A stretch of DNA of 56,444 bases from NCBI GenBank assembly GCA_030156435.1, contig JASGMM010000004.1, positions 1 through 56,444 on the forward strand. Direction: 5' to 3'. A program made the position numbers and the translations under genes. Source of the DNA: Clostridiales bacterium. Its GTDB lineage: Bacteria > Bacillota > Clostridia > Mahellales > Mahellaceae. The notes beneath the pieces were generated by a model, which was given only the letters and a program-made list of their open reading frames with translations, did no database searches and was not told the DNA's origin. Shown here piece by piece: positions 20,083 to 30,064 of this stretch (the first letter of the stretch is position 1; every line of letters starts with the position of its first letter).

Positions 20083-22290
20083 TCACAGCATACTATACGG
20101 ATTTATATCCATGCTGGCATATGAATATCTGTCCACCATGCGTTTTATATCATATTTGATATCATCCATTATATGGACATCTACCTTTAATATTATCTGC
20201 CAACGATACTCATCCTTTATTTTTTCCATAGGAGCTGGCGATGGGCCTAATATCTCCACATTATTATTATAGCACATATTATTCAGATAGCAATGCAGCT
20301 CACCAGCCAGGTCCTCTGCGGCTTTTATGATATCGAGCAGATGCTTACCCAATAAAGATATTTTCACTATATCGGAAAATGGTGGATATTTAAGCCTTTC
20401 CCTTATCTCGATCTCTTGGCGGTAAAAGCTCTCATAATCATGCTTTACAGCAGCCTGCAGGCTATAATGTTCGGGTTGATATGTTTGCACTATAACCATA
20501 CCCGGTTTCGCTGCCCTACCAGCCCTACCTGCAACTTGTGTAACCAATTGAAATGTATCCTCAGCGCTGCGAAAATCCGGTATGTTAAGCGCCGTATCTG
20601 CAGCCACCACGCCTACCAGCGTCACTTCTGGAAAGTCCAACCCTTTGGCTATCATTTGCGTGCCTACCAATATATCCACCTCATGGTGCCATACCAAGCG
20701 CAATATATCTCTATGAGCGTTCTTCTTAGTGACAGTATCGGTATCCATGCGCACAACGCGCGCATGTGGGAAAATCTGTTTTATATCATGCTCTATTCGC
20801 TGTGTACCGGCTCCGAAGTATCGTATATAGGGACTCTTGCACTTAGGACATACTTTAGGTACCGGTACCCTATAACCACAGTAATGGCATTGCAGTTGCC
20901 CCTTATCCGAGTGATATACAAGCGATATATCGCAGTGGGGGCATTTCATCACAAGCCCACAGTTTCGGCATGATACAAATGTAGAAAATCCTCGCCTGTT
21001 CATGAATAGTATACTCTGCTGGCCGGCTTTCAAATTGTATGCCACGGCCTTGAGCAGTTTTCTGCTGAAAATACTCTTATTGCCGTATGCTATTTCCTGG
21101 CGCATATCCACTATATCTACACGAGGTAGCGGCTTACCATTTATCCTGTCAGGCATAACCAACAAACGCATATCGCCCTTGCCGGCAGCATAGTATGTTT
21201 CCAGAGATGGCGTAGCGCTGCCAAGCACCCATACGCCTGCTTCTATATCGCAGCGCCGCTTGGCCACTTCTCTGGCATCATATTTAGGCGTCATATCAGA
21301 TTTATAACTACTCTCCTGCTCCTCATCGAGCACTATAAGTCCTAGCCGTTGGACAGGTGCGAATACTGCCGAACGCGCACCTACTACCACCTGTGCTTGT
21401 CCGTTTTTTATACGCCACCACTGCGCGTATTTCTCGCCCATAGAGAGGCGGCTGTGCCATACCGCTACGCTGGAACCGAATCTTGCCGTAAAAAGCGCTA
21501 CCATCTGTGGTGTAAGCGATATCTCTGGTACCAGCACTATCGCATCCTTACCTATATCAATGGCATGTTGTATAGCTTGCAGATATACCTCTGTCTTACC
21601 GCTGCCCGTCACGCCATGCAGCAAAAAAGCACCCTTTCCTTCGTCCACGGCTTTGTTTATAGCCGTTATGGCTTGAAGCTGTTGTTGTACCGGCCGGACT
21701 GTGCTGATAGAGCCGGACGCTGCAGCCTCATTGTAGCTACCTTTTACGCGCACGCCTTCTTTTACGGTGTACTCATATGCTATTATACCATCCCGCTCTA
21801 ATTCAGCCAACACGCTGCTTATATTTTTTACGGGCACGATTTTTTTCAAAGCATTTAAAGCCATGCGACCTTTATTATTCTTTAATGCGTTGATAATTAA
21901 GGATTTGGTATTATCGATAACATCGGCCTCGTTTATCAGTACTATCATTTTTTGGATCCTAGCCTTGACGCCTGGGGGGAGCATGCATGACAATGCTGCG
22001 CCTAACGGGCACAAATATTGCTCTTTCATCCAAAACGCCAACTCCAACATAGCCTTAGTGAAAATAGGCTCTTTATCCAACAGCGCCTCTACAGGCTTAA
22101 TTTTATCTTCTTCTACGTCAGCATGATCGGTTACATCAACGATATAACCTTCCATAAGGCGGTTACCTAGCATTACTACGGCACGACGCCCTATCAGCAT
22201 ATCATCGCTTACATCATCGACTATTCTATATGAATACGTATCGCTGCCTGCCGGCACATTCAGCGCCACGCTGGCAAAACGCGGCTTCAT
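20083..22290 (-). CDS. priA: Primosomal protein N' (replication restart helicase)
   Basis: GVTGSGKTEVYLQAI, LDEEQESSYK, MNRRGFSTFVSCRNCGLVMKCPHCD, QVAGRAGRA. Confidence 0.96.
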   Translation of the reverse strand: MKPRFASVALNVPAGSDTYSYRIVDDVSDDMLIGRRAVVMLGNRLMEGYIVDVTDHADVEEDKIKPVEALLDKEPIFTKAMLELAFWMKEQYLCPLGAALSCMLPPGVKARIQKMIVLINEADVIDNTKSLIINALKNNKGRMALNALKKIVPVKNISSVLAELERDGIIAYEYTVKEGVRVKGSYNEAAASGSISTVRPVQQQLQAITAINKAVDEGKGAFLLHGVTGSGKTEVYLQAIQHAIDIGKDAIVLVPEISLTPQMVALFTARFGSSVAVWHSRLSMGEKYAQWWRIKNGQAQVVVGARSAVFAPVQRLGLIVLDEEQESSYKSDMTPKYDAREVAKRRCDIEAGVWVLGSATPSLETYYAAGKGDMRLLVMPDRINGKPLPRVDIVDMRQEIAYGNKSIFSRKLLKAVAYNLKAGQQSILFMNRRGFSTFVSCRNCGLVMKCPHCDISLVYHSDKGQLQCHYCGYRVPVPKVCPKCKSPYIRYFGAGTQRIEHDIKQIFPHARVVRMDTDTVTKKNAHRDILRLVWHHEVDILVGTQMIAKGLDFPEVTLVGVVAADTALNIPDFRSAEDTFQLVTQVAGRAGRAAKPGMVIVQTYQPEHYSLQAAVKHDYESFYRQEIEIRERLKYPPFSDIVKISLLGKHLLDIIKAAEDLAGELHCYLNNMCYNNNVEILGPSPAPMEKIKDEYRWQIILKVDVHIMDDIKYDIKRMVDRYSYASMDINPYSML

Positions 22291-23498
22291 GTGATATCGA
22301 CCTCAAAAAGACCTGCTAATTCATCCAGTATAATATGAGCCACTTGCTCTTTTGACATTCTGGGTACTTCTTTCAAATTGCCGTCATGGCGTATTATCTT
22401 GACGGCGTTATAGTCGCTGCCAAAGCCTACTCCAGCAACGCTTACGTCATTGGCCACTATCATATCCATATTCTTATCTACCAGCTTCTGGCGCGCGTAC
22501 TGCTCGATATCTTGAGTCTCAGCTGCAAAACCTACCACCTTCTGCTTGGTTTTGGTCTGTCCCAGCGTTTTTATTATATCAGGAGTCCTGATAAGAGTTA
22601 TGGTCATGGTATCTTCTGTCTTTTTTATTTTGGTTGGGCTCACTTCAGCCGGCTTGTAATCGGCAGGCGCTGCGGCGCCTATTACGGCATCTACTTCTTC
22701 AAAACGGCTCACCGCCGCCTCATACATGTCCTGAGCCGACATCACAGGTATAACCTCCGCCCTTGCCGGTGGCGTAAGGGCTACCGGTCCCGATATGAGC
22801 AGAACCTTTGCTCCTCTATCCAATGCTGCTCGAGCTATTGCATACCCCATTTTACCGCTGGAATGATTGCTTATATACCTCACAGGGTCTATGGCTTCGC
22901 GCGTAGGCCCTGCCGTAACCATAACGGTTTTGCCGTCAAGGTCGTTCTTGACGTTTAGCATCCTTATGACAGTCTGAACTATGACCTCAGGAGAGGGCAG
23001 TCGTCCCGTACCGTAATCACCGCATGCCAAACGCCCGCTCTCGGGTTCTATCACCTCATAGCCTTTATCTTTGAGAATGCTTATGTTATGTTGGACGATA
23101 GGATTTAAGTACATATTGGTATTCATAGCAGGAGCCAACACAACTTTGGCATGCGTAGCCATAACAGTGGTGGATAACATGTCATCGGCTATACCGTTGG
23201 CTATCTTGCCTATTATATTAGCAGTAGCCGGCGCTATGAGGAATAAGTCCGCCCTCTTAGCCAGCGCTATATGCTCTATCTCATCGGCCATAAAAGGCTG
23301 AAACATATCCACCGCCACCGGATGTTCCGATATGGACTGAAATGTCAAAGGTGCGACAAATTGTGCCGCATGTCGCGTCATTATAACGTAGACATCGACG
23401 CCGGCTTTTTTTAAGCGGCTGACTATATCCACAGCCTTATAAGCAGCTATACCACCCGTTACCCCTAAAACGACCGTTTTATTATTTGACCCGTTCAT
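22287..23498 (-). CDS. coaBC: Bifunctional PPC decarboxylase / phosphopantothenate-cysteine ligase
   Basis: GVTGGIAAYKAVDIVSRLKKAG, APAMNTNMY, VTAGPTREAIDPVRYISNHSSGKMGYAIA. Confidence 0.97.
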   Translation of the reverse strand: MNGSNNKTVVLGVTGGIAAYKAVDIVSRLKKAGVDVYVIMTRHAAQFVAPLTFQSISEHPVAVDMFQPFMADEIEHIALAKRADLFLIAPATANIIGKIANGIADDMLSTTVMATHAKVVLAPAMNTNMYLNPIVQHNISILKDKGYEVIEPESGRLACGDYGTGRLPSPEVIVQTVIRMLNVKNDLDGKTVMVTAGPTREAIDPVRYISNHSSGKMGYAIARAALDRGAKVLLISGPVALTPPARAEVIPVMSAQDMYEAAVSRFEEVDAVIGAAAPADYKPAEVSPTKIKKTEDTMTITLIRTPDIIKTLGQTKTKQKVVGFAAETQDIEQYARQKLVDKNMDMIVANDVSVAGVGFGSDYNAVKIIRHDGNLKEVPRMSKEQVAHIILDELAGLFEVDIT

Positions 23499-23679
23499 AT
23501 GTGATCTTACCCTGGGCTATCTCGCATGCAGCTATAGTAACGGGATTATTGGACGGAACATTGGATACCAGTCTAGGTTCTCCCTCCGCCAATTGTCTAG
23601 CCCTTTTTGCTACCATTACTACCAATGTATATTTGCTATCAACCCTACTCAGCAAATCCTTAAGAGGTGGATAAATCAT
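23482..23679 (-). CDS. rpoZ: DNA-directed RNA polymerase subunit omega
   Basis: YPPLKDLLSRVDSKYTLVVMVAKRARQLAEGEP; between coaBC and gmk. Confidence 0.93.
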   Translation of the reverse strand: MIYPPLKDLLSRVDSKYTLVVMVAKRARQLAEGEPRLVSNVPSNNPVTIAACEIAQGKITYERVK

Positions 23680-24290
23680 TTTTCTAATCCCTCCAAATAA
23701 TTTATGTAAAGATCCTTATTGCGTTCCACCCTGCATTTTTCAGCGGTTATTATCGCGTTGATTTTTCGAGCGGCCGCTTCTACCACGTCGTTTATAACAA
23801 CGTAGTTATATCGGTTTATAAAATTAAGCTCTTTATAAGAGCTGTTAAAACGCTTTAATAGCTCCTCCTCGCTCTCAGTGCCCCTTTTTACTATGCGCCG
23901 TTTTAACTCTTCCATAGACGGCGGTAATATGAATATGAATACGGCATCATCGAATTTTTCTTTTATGCTGAGCGCACCCTGTATATCTATCTCTAGTATT
24001 ACGTCCTTGCCTTCCATCAAGCGCTCCCGCACATACGATTTGGGCGTACCATAATAATTGCCATATACTTCGGCGTGTTCTAAAAACTCACCGTCTTCTA
24101 TCATTCGCTTGAATTCATCGACTGTCTTAAAAAAGTAATTCACACCCTCTCTCTCACCGCGCCTAGGCGCTCTTGTAGTAGCCGATATGGATAGCTCTAC
24201 ATTATGATTAAATCTGCGTAAAGCACGGCATATGGTCCCTTTTCCAGCCCCAGATGGACCGGAAATAACGATAAGCAGCCCCTGTTGCAT
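23676..24290 (-). CDS. gmk: Guanylate kinase
   Basis: LLIVISGPSGAGKGTICRAL, SISATTRAPRRGEREGVNYFF. Confidence 0.97.
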   Translation of the reverse strand: MQQGLLIVISGPSGAGKGTICRALRRFNHNVELSISATTRAPRRGEREGVNYFFKTVDEFKRMIEDGEFLEHAEVYGNYYGTPKSYVRERLMEGKDVILEIDIQGALSIKEKFDDAVFIFILPPSMEELKRRIVKRGTESEEELLKRFNSSYKELNFINRYNYVVINDVVEAAARKINAIITAEKCRVERNKDLYINYLEGLEK

Positions 24291-24296
24291 CTTCCT

Positions 24297-24581
24297 TTAC
24301 TCATCCTCTTCATTATATTCTTCTTCGTATTTTATGCCTTCCTGAACATTCAGCCTATGAGCCACCGTCTCAGGCAGAATAGCCGATAGTATAACATGAT
24401 CGCTATCGGTTATTATGACCGCTCTGGTTCTTCGGCCATAGGTCGCATCTATAAGCATGCCTCTATCCCTCGCATCCTGTACTATGCGCTTTATAGGAGC
24501 TGATTCCGGACTAACTATAGCTACAAGTCTATTGGCTGATACTATATTGCCAAAACCTATATTTATCAACCGTATGTTCAC
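24297..24581 (-). CDS. remA: RemA (DUF370) regulator of extracellular matrix
   Basis: [62 protein letters not shown]. Confidence 0.95.
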   Translation of the reverse strand: MNIRLINIGFGNIVSANRLVAIVSPESAPIKRIVQDARDRGMLIDATYGRRTRAVIITDSDHVILSAILPETVAHRLNVQEGIKYEEEYNEEDE

Positions 24582-24596
24582 AAAAATGCCTCCAAA

Positions 24597-25478
24597 TCAT
24601 TCAATATTCTGTATCTGCTCCCTTATCTTTTCGGTGACAGCCTTTGCCTCTATAACACCATTTATTATATCCACATCAGTTGCTTTGGAAGCAATGGTAT
24701 TAAATTCCCTATATATTTCCTGCGTTATGAAGTCGAGCTTTCTGCCCACCGGTATATCATCGTCTATAGCCTGGCTGAATTGATCTATATGGCTATATAG
24801 CCTGGTTATCTCTTCGCTTATATCGCTTTTATCGGCATAAATCGCTATTTCAAGCATAAGCCGATCCATATCCAACAGCGTATCATCTATCATTTCCTGT
24901 ATCCGAGCAACCAGTTTATCCTTGTACGCAGTTACGACCCCATCGGCTTTCGATTTTATACTGTCTACTATAGCACGCAATCCTTCTAAACATTCGTATA
25001 TATTAGCATATAGGTTTCGCCCTTCATTGCTACGCATGGTTATAAGCTCTTCTAATGCCTTGTCCACGCATTGGAAAACGGCTTCGGACAGTGCAGAATC
25101 ATCAGCCATGCCATCCCGTCCTGTATTCAATACACCAGGCAAACCCAATATATCTGCCACATTTAATCCGCTATACAACTTATAATCATCGGCCAATCTC
25201 CTGGATAACTCTATATATGCCTTAAATGCAGCTTCATCGAATCCGGCTGTTATATTGGCTTCACCACGCCTTTCGCACGATATCGATACATCGATTTTAC
25301 CCCTGCTCACCCTTTTCTGTATGAGCTTTTTAATATCGTTTTCCATAAACATAAGCTGCCTGGATGTCCTTATATTTATGTCGGTATAGCGATGATTCAC
25401 TGCCTTTATCTCGGCGGATACATCCCATTCACCAGCGCTGCACTGGCCTCTGCCATATCCGGTCATACTTTTTATCAT
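24597..25478 (-). CDS. YicC/YloC family endoribonuclease
   Basis: MIKSMTGYGRGQ...INHRYTDI-like region; C-terminal GRKLDFITQEIYREFNTIASKATD. Confidence 0.93.
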   Translation of the reverse strand: MIKSMTGYGRGQCSAGEWDVSAEIKAVNHRYTDINIRTSRQLMFMENDIKKLIQKRVSRGKIDVSISCERRGEANITAGFDEAAFKAYIELSRRLADDYKLYSGLNVADILGLPGVLNTGRDGMADDSALSEAVFQCVDKALEELITMRSNEGRNLYANIYECLEGLRAIVDSIKSKADGVVTAYKDKLVARIQEMIDDTLLDMDRLMLEIAIYADKSDISEEITRLYSHIDQFSQAIDDDIPVGRKLDFITQEIYREFNTIASKATDVDIINGVIEAKAVTEKIREQIQNIE

Positions 25479-25622
25479 AATAGAAATCCCACACCTTCCA
25501 AATTGAAAACCGACGCTTTATAAAGCATTATCGCGTTAAAGCTCGCTACATCATTATAACATATGCTAATCGATAATTAAACCCTTTTTTAAGGTTTTTT
25601 ATTCAAATATGACCATCATGCA

Positions 25623-25980
25623 GTGACTATTCAGGTATCTCACAGGCTCGGTAATTGGTTAGCCTCCGGCTCATGTGTTCCGGATATCGGTGAAACTAGA
25701 GCACTGGCATTGGTATATGTCCTTCGCAGTCTGAAGAACGTTTCTTGTACGCTTAGCTGCTCGCTCCACTCGAACAGGCTAACGGCCGCAATTCGCATCC
25801 GTGCTCAGGCGGCCTGCCTCCAGCCTCCATGCCTTCGGCCACGCCTGTTCTTCGTTCCGCTTGCAGAGCGTACAGCGAAACGTTCTAAGGCCTGCTCCAG
25901 ACATATACCAATACTTCTGCTATCTTTGCACGGAGCTAATCGTTACCGTCACCTACGTGCAACGATACCTGAATAGTCAC
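25623..25980. repeat. Foldback (imperfect palindromic) repeat element with 17-bp terminal inverted repeats
   Basis: GTGACTATTCAGGTATC (25623-25639) and GATACCTGAATAGTCAC (25964-25980) are perfect inverted repeats. The arms retain further matches, e.g. ATTGGTATATGTC and GAACGTTTC..TGTACGCT on both strands. The left 76 bp recurs at 47035-47110. Confidence 0.85.
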
Positions 25981-25982
25981 CA

Positions 25983-27749
25983 TCACACAACCCGATTTAG
26001 CTTTTTTAACAAATCAGCATCCGGAGTCACATAAAGCGTTTTGTAATTTGTATATATCACCTTGCCGGGTCTGGCACCAGCCGGCTTATTTACGTATTTG
26101 CATTGGGTATAATCCACAGCAACATTGCTGGAATCGCGGCCTTTGCTGTAATGCGCCGCCAACATAGCCGCTTCAAGTAGTGTTTGCTGATCCGGCAGTT
26201 TACCCTGGCTCCTTATTATAACATGTGAGCCAGGCAAATCTTTGACATGAAGCCAGTAATCGCTCTTAGCGGCCCATCTCAATGTCAACATATCATTTTG
26301 AACGTTGTTCTTGCCAACATATATGTCCATGCCCGTCGATGATACAAAGTGATGGGGCTGCGATGGCTTTGCCTTACTTTTATCGCTATTTTTGCGTCTG
26401 TGCTTTATATAACCCTGCTCCGATAACTCCTGGCGTATCTCATCTATATCGGTTTCTTCAGTACATCGCTCAAGATTATCTAATTGGCTTTCCAGATATT
26501 CTATTTCGTCCCTAGTCTGTTCTATCTGGGGTATTAAAGCAGCTGCGGCATTCTTGGCCTTATTATACAGCTTAAAATAACGCTGTGCATTTTCAGCCGG
26601 CGTAAGTGATGGATCCAATGGAATGGTCAGTTCGTCCATTGTTTCACTATAAAAATTGACTAGTTTCGCCTCACTCTGTCCGGGTTGTAACTGATACAGA
26701 TTGGATGTTATGAGCTGACCGTACAGCTTATAGCGACCCATATCTTCAGTTTGTGCCAGCTCACGCTGTTGTATCTCCAGTTTCCTTTTTGCCCTTTCCA
26801 AATGAGTATTGAGCAGCTTACGCAAGTCCGATGATTTCTGTTTTATATGGTCTATGGCATCCTTCTGAGCATAGTATCGGTCCAGTACTTGACTTATGGA
26901 CTGCATATAAACTACTTGACCATTTACACGACGGTGTACGGGCAATGGAAAAAAATCTACAGGATTGCCTTGCTCATCATATATTATAGCAGGCTGCCAT
27001 CTTTTATCGACCACATCGCTCCTAAAGTGCTCAAATGCATCCCATAAAACATCGAGGGCTTCTAAGGCAATCTGTTCCAGCTTCAAATCGCCGTTTATAC
27101 CAGCGATAGCCGCAATTTCAGCTGCAGTAGAACGCGATATCCCATTTATGATGCTAGATAGAGCCTGTTCCAAACTCATCGACGCAGGTTGGCCAGCCAA
27201 TCGCGAGGCCATCTCGCTCTCACTGATTGAAAATGGATCGATCTTATCCTGTTTCGGAGGGTAGACATAAAGCAGCCCTGGCAATACCTGGCGCACGCGG
27301 CTCATCTCATGAGTTATATGCTTTATGCTGTCTATGATAACGCCATCTTTATTGATCAGTATTATATTGCTGTGGCGTCCCATAATCTCTATCGTCAGCT
27401 GCTTTGAAGTCTTGTCGCCCAGCTCATCATAACTCTCTACCCCTATTTCTATAATGCGCTCGGTATCGGGCTGCTCCACCGAAACTATACGTCCCCCCTG
27501 CAAATGCTTGCGCAATACCATACAAAACATAGGGGCATTCATGGGGTTTACCATAGAACGCTCGGTTAAGTTAACCCGGGCATTGGCAGCATTGGCCGAA
27601 ATCAGGAGTGTACCCCCTCCAGCCTTGCCTTTGGCATGAAGTACTATTTCATCCCTTTCGGGTTGATATATTTTATCTAGGCGGCAATCTAGAATACGGC
27701 TATTCAATTCATCTACTACACACCGCACAGCTATTGCATCTAAAGCCAT
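25983..27749 (-). CDS. rqcH: Rqc2/RqcH-family NFACT protein (fibronectin-binding-like)
   Basis: MALDAIAVRCVVDELNSRILDCRLDKIYQPERDEIVL; C-terminal DUF814 region DYWLHVKDLPGSHVIIRS, AAHYSKGRDSSNVAVDYTQCKYV. Confidence 0.95.
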   Translation of the reverse strand: MALDAIAVRCVVDELNSRILDCRLDKIYQPERDEIVLHAKGKAGGGTLLISANAANARVNLTERSMVNPMNAPMFCMVLRKHLQGGRIVSVEQPDTERIIEIGVESYDELGDKTSKQLTIEIMGRHSNIILINKDGVIIDSIKHITHEMSRVRQVLPGLLYVYPPKQDKIDPFSISESEMASRLAGQPASMSLEQALSSIINGISRSTAAEIAAIAGINGDLKLEQIALEALDVLWDAFEHFRSDVVDKRWQPAIIYDEQGNPVDFFPLPVHRRVNGQVVYMQSISQVLDRYYAQKDAIDHIKQKSSDLRKLLNTHLERAKRKLEIQQRELAQTEDMGRYKLYGQLITSNLYQLQPGQSEAKLVNFYSETMDELTIPLDPSLTPAENAQRYFKLYNKAKNAAAALIPQIEQTRDEIEYLESQLDNLERCTEETDIDEIRQELSEQGYIKHRRKNSDKSKAKPSQPHHFVSSTGMDIYVGKNNVQNDMLTLRWAAKSDYWLHVKDLPGSHVIIRSQGKLPDQQTLLEAAMLAAHYSKGRDSSNVAVDYTQCKYVNKPAGARPGKVIYTNYKTLYVTPDADLLKKLNRVV

Positions 27750-27863
27750 ATCAAAATTTTCTCCTATTATCTATGTTCTTTATATTTTATTATAACATAG
27801 TATTTATACCTTGTATCAGATAAAGCGATATAGTATAATTCTCCTAGTGAAGGAGGAGAATTC

Positions 27864-28814
27864 ATGGACAGTCAAAATTTAAGCGACATACGCTATGCTA
27901 TCAGAGCACTGCCTACATTAAAAAACCGCTTAGAAAGGTTGGAACGACAAATAGGCGAAGCCGAAGATAATGTGGTGCAGCTCAAAGAGAAGTATGAACA
28001 GGAATCGCGGGATATAGAGCGTTTGACCGATGAGTCGTTTTCTGCAGCTCTACTGCGCCTTATCGGCAAATATGAAGGCAAACTTACAAAAGAGATGCAG
28101 GAGCAGCTTCAAGCCAAAAACGAATACGACAAAGCCGTAGACAATGTCAATCAGCTTAAAGTGGAACGCGATGAGTTAACCAAGCGGATAGAATCTTTGA
28201 AAGATCAGCAAAGGATGTATGAGGCTGAACTGGAAAAACGCAAGAAATGGGTTATTGATAATGCTGATAGCGATTCATTCAAATTATATAATGATTTAGA
28301 TAAACAGATCAATGCTCTCGCCAAGCAGCTTGTCGAAACTGATGAGGCTATCAGGGCAGCATCAAGAGCAGCCGTAACGGCTCAGGAAGCTCTCCAAAGC
28401 CTTAGAAGCGCCGAAAAATGGGCTACATACGATGTTTGGACAGATAATGGTATATTCAGCCATATGGCAAAATATAATAACATCGATCAAGCACAATCAT
28501 TGTTAAATAGGCTCGATTCTCAATTGCAAGATTTGCGAAAGGAACTAGCAGACGTGAATCTGAATCTATCGGCAGGATTCACTACAATCAGCGGCACAAC
28601 GAGAGCCGTTGATTATTGGTTAGATAACATATTCACCGATCTCAACGTGCGGTCGACGATCCGCAACAATCAGGAATACATTAGCAATATTTCCGGCAAG
28701 ATTCAGTCTGTAATCTCACAACTGAAACAAAATAAGGAAAAAATCGAAAGCGAAATAAAGCGGCTGGAAAAAAATAAGGAAGAATTGCTACTTACACTTA
28801 ATCTCAACAAATAA
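27864..28814 (+). CDS. Coiled-coil hypothetical protein
   Basis: GAAGGAGGAGAATTCATG start; heptad-rich 316-aa product with an interrupted coiled coil. Confidence 0.8.
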   Translation: MDSQNLSDIRYAIRALPTLKNRLERLERQIGEAEDNVVQLKEKYEQESRDIERLTDESFSAALLRLIGKYEGKLTKEMQEQLQAKNEYDKAVDNVNQLKVERDELTKRIESLKDQQRMYEAELEKRKKWVIDNADSDSFKLYNDLDKQINALAKQLVETDEAIRAASRAAVTAQEALQSLRSAEKWATYDVWTDNGIFSHMAKYNNIDQAQSLLNRLDSQLQDLRKELADVNLNLSAGFTTISGTTRAVDYWLDNIFTDLNVRSTIRNNQEYISNISGKIQSVISQLKQNKEKIESEIKRLEKNKEELLLTLNLNK

Positions 28815-28837
28815 GGTGCAGGATTATCCCGCACCTT
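28813..28837. terminator. Possible hairpin terminator between convergent genes
   Basis: AAGGTGC-A-GGA-TTA-TCC-C-GCACCTT stem; weak T tract. Confidence 0.5.
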
Positions 28838-29023
28838 CTATGTCTGATCGGTACTAGCCAATTCTTTGTCGAATATCTTACAGCTCCCATCATGCCAATG
28901 CACACAATTGCTGCAACTTACCTCATCCTGATTAACAACATCAGTCATAGCCGAATTGATGGAGCGATACTCTTCGCATATCGAGGCTACGTACCTTCTC
29001 TGCTGAATACTGGGGGACTCCAT
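28838..29023 (-). CDS. Small Cys-rich protein (CxxCxHWxxGxC motif)
   Basis: GGAGG RBS before ATG; CSNCVHWHDGSCKIF suggests a metal site. Confidence 0.75.
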   Translation of the reverse strand: MESPSIQQRRYVASICEEYRSINSAMTDVVNQDEVSCSNCVHWHDGSCKIFDKELASTDQT

Positions 29024-29068
29024 AAACAGCGCCTCCTTTTTTATTAGTATTTACCTCTTCAATTCAGT

Positions 29069-30064
29069 TTATGCCATAGCCTTATCTTTATCCCTGCGTT
29101 GCCTCTTCAACAAAGCGTTGTGCCATTTGCCGCACCTATCACCCCATCTGGCCACCACCTGTTTATCGGCCATAATCTGTACTACCTCACATTGGTTGGC
29201 GCAACCATCACAATCAAAGCTTTTGGTTTTAAAATCCATATCAACTAGATCAAATCCTCGAAAATCAGTATATCCTTTACGTTCGACTTCTTCCTGAGCA
29301 AGTATGGCGGCCCCGATGGCTCCCATGACCTCATGGTGTTCAGGTACATATACATCGCATTTTAAAGCCTCTTCAAATGCGCGTTTTATACCTATATTAG
29401 CGGCCACTCCACCTTGAAAAACGACTCTAGGTAGTATCTCCTTACCTTTGCCCACATTATTCAAATAATTTCTGACCAACGCCTCGCATAAGCCATTTAT
29501 TATATCCTCAGGCTCATAGCCCATCTGCTGCTTGTGTATCATATCCGACTCAGCGAACACAGCGCACCGACCGGCTATACGCACTTTAGTAGTAGACCTC
29601 AGCGCCATCTCGCCAAACTGTTCTATTGGCACACCAAGACGGGCAGCTTGCCTGTCCAAAAACGAACCGGTACCAGCCGCGCATACGGTATTCATGGCAA
29701 AATCCGTCACTATGCCATCGCGTATGATAATAATCTTAGAATCCTGCCCTCCTATTTCCAATATAGTGGAAACATCGGGGACTTTTTCTAAGGTTGCCAC
29801 CGCATGAGCGGTTATTTCATTTTTAACTATATCAGCGCCCACCATCACGCCAGCTAAATCACGCCCGCTGCCTGTAGAACCTACGCCAGTTATATCGGCC
29901 TCATCAGGCATTTCGTCCTGCAGCAGACTCAATCCGTCCTTTATAGCTTTTATAGGTTGGCCTTGCGTCTTCAAATACAATTTGCTTATAACATTATGCT
30001 CTTCATCGATAAGTACGAAATCGCTGCTTACCGATCCTATGTCAACGCCCAAGTAATAATCCAT
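29069..30064 (-). CDS. Acyl-CoA dehydratase activase (2-hydroxyglutaryl-CoA dehydratase activator-type ATPase)
   Basis: YYLGVDIGSVSSDFVLID, CAAGTGSFLDRQAARLG; C-terminal CDGCANQCEV. Confidence 0.93.
   Translation of the reverse strand: MDYYLGVDIGSVSSDFVLIDEEHNVISKLYLKTQGQPIKAIKDGLSLLQDEMPDEADITGVGSTGSGRDLAGVMVGADIVKNEITAHAVATLEKVPDVSTILEIGGQDSKIIIIRDGIVTDFAMNTVCAAGTGSFLDRQAARLGVPIEQFGEMALRSTTKVRIAGRCAVFAESDMIHKQQMGYEPEDIINGLCEALVRNYLNNVGKGKEILPRVVFQGGVAANIGIKRAFEEALKCDVYVPEHHEVMGAIGAAILAQEEVERKGYTDFRGFDLVDMDFKTKSFDCDGCANQCEVVQIMADKQVVARWGDRCGKWHNALLKRQRRDKDKAMA

Noticed and set aside
25623-25976. 117-aa ORF inside the foldback repeat (MTIQVSHRLGNWLASG...)
   Set aside because: It starts within the terminal inverted repeat, has no RBS and reads through palindromic arms. 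It is a by-product of the repeat, not a supported gene.
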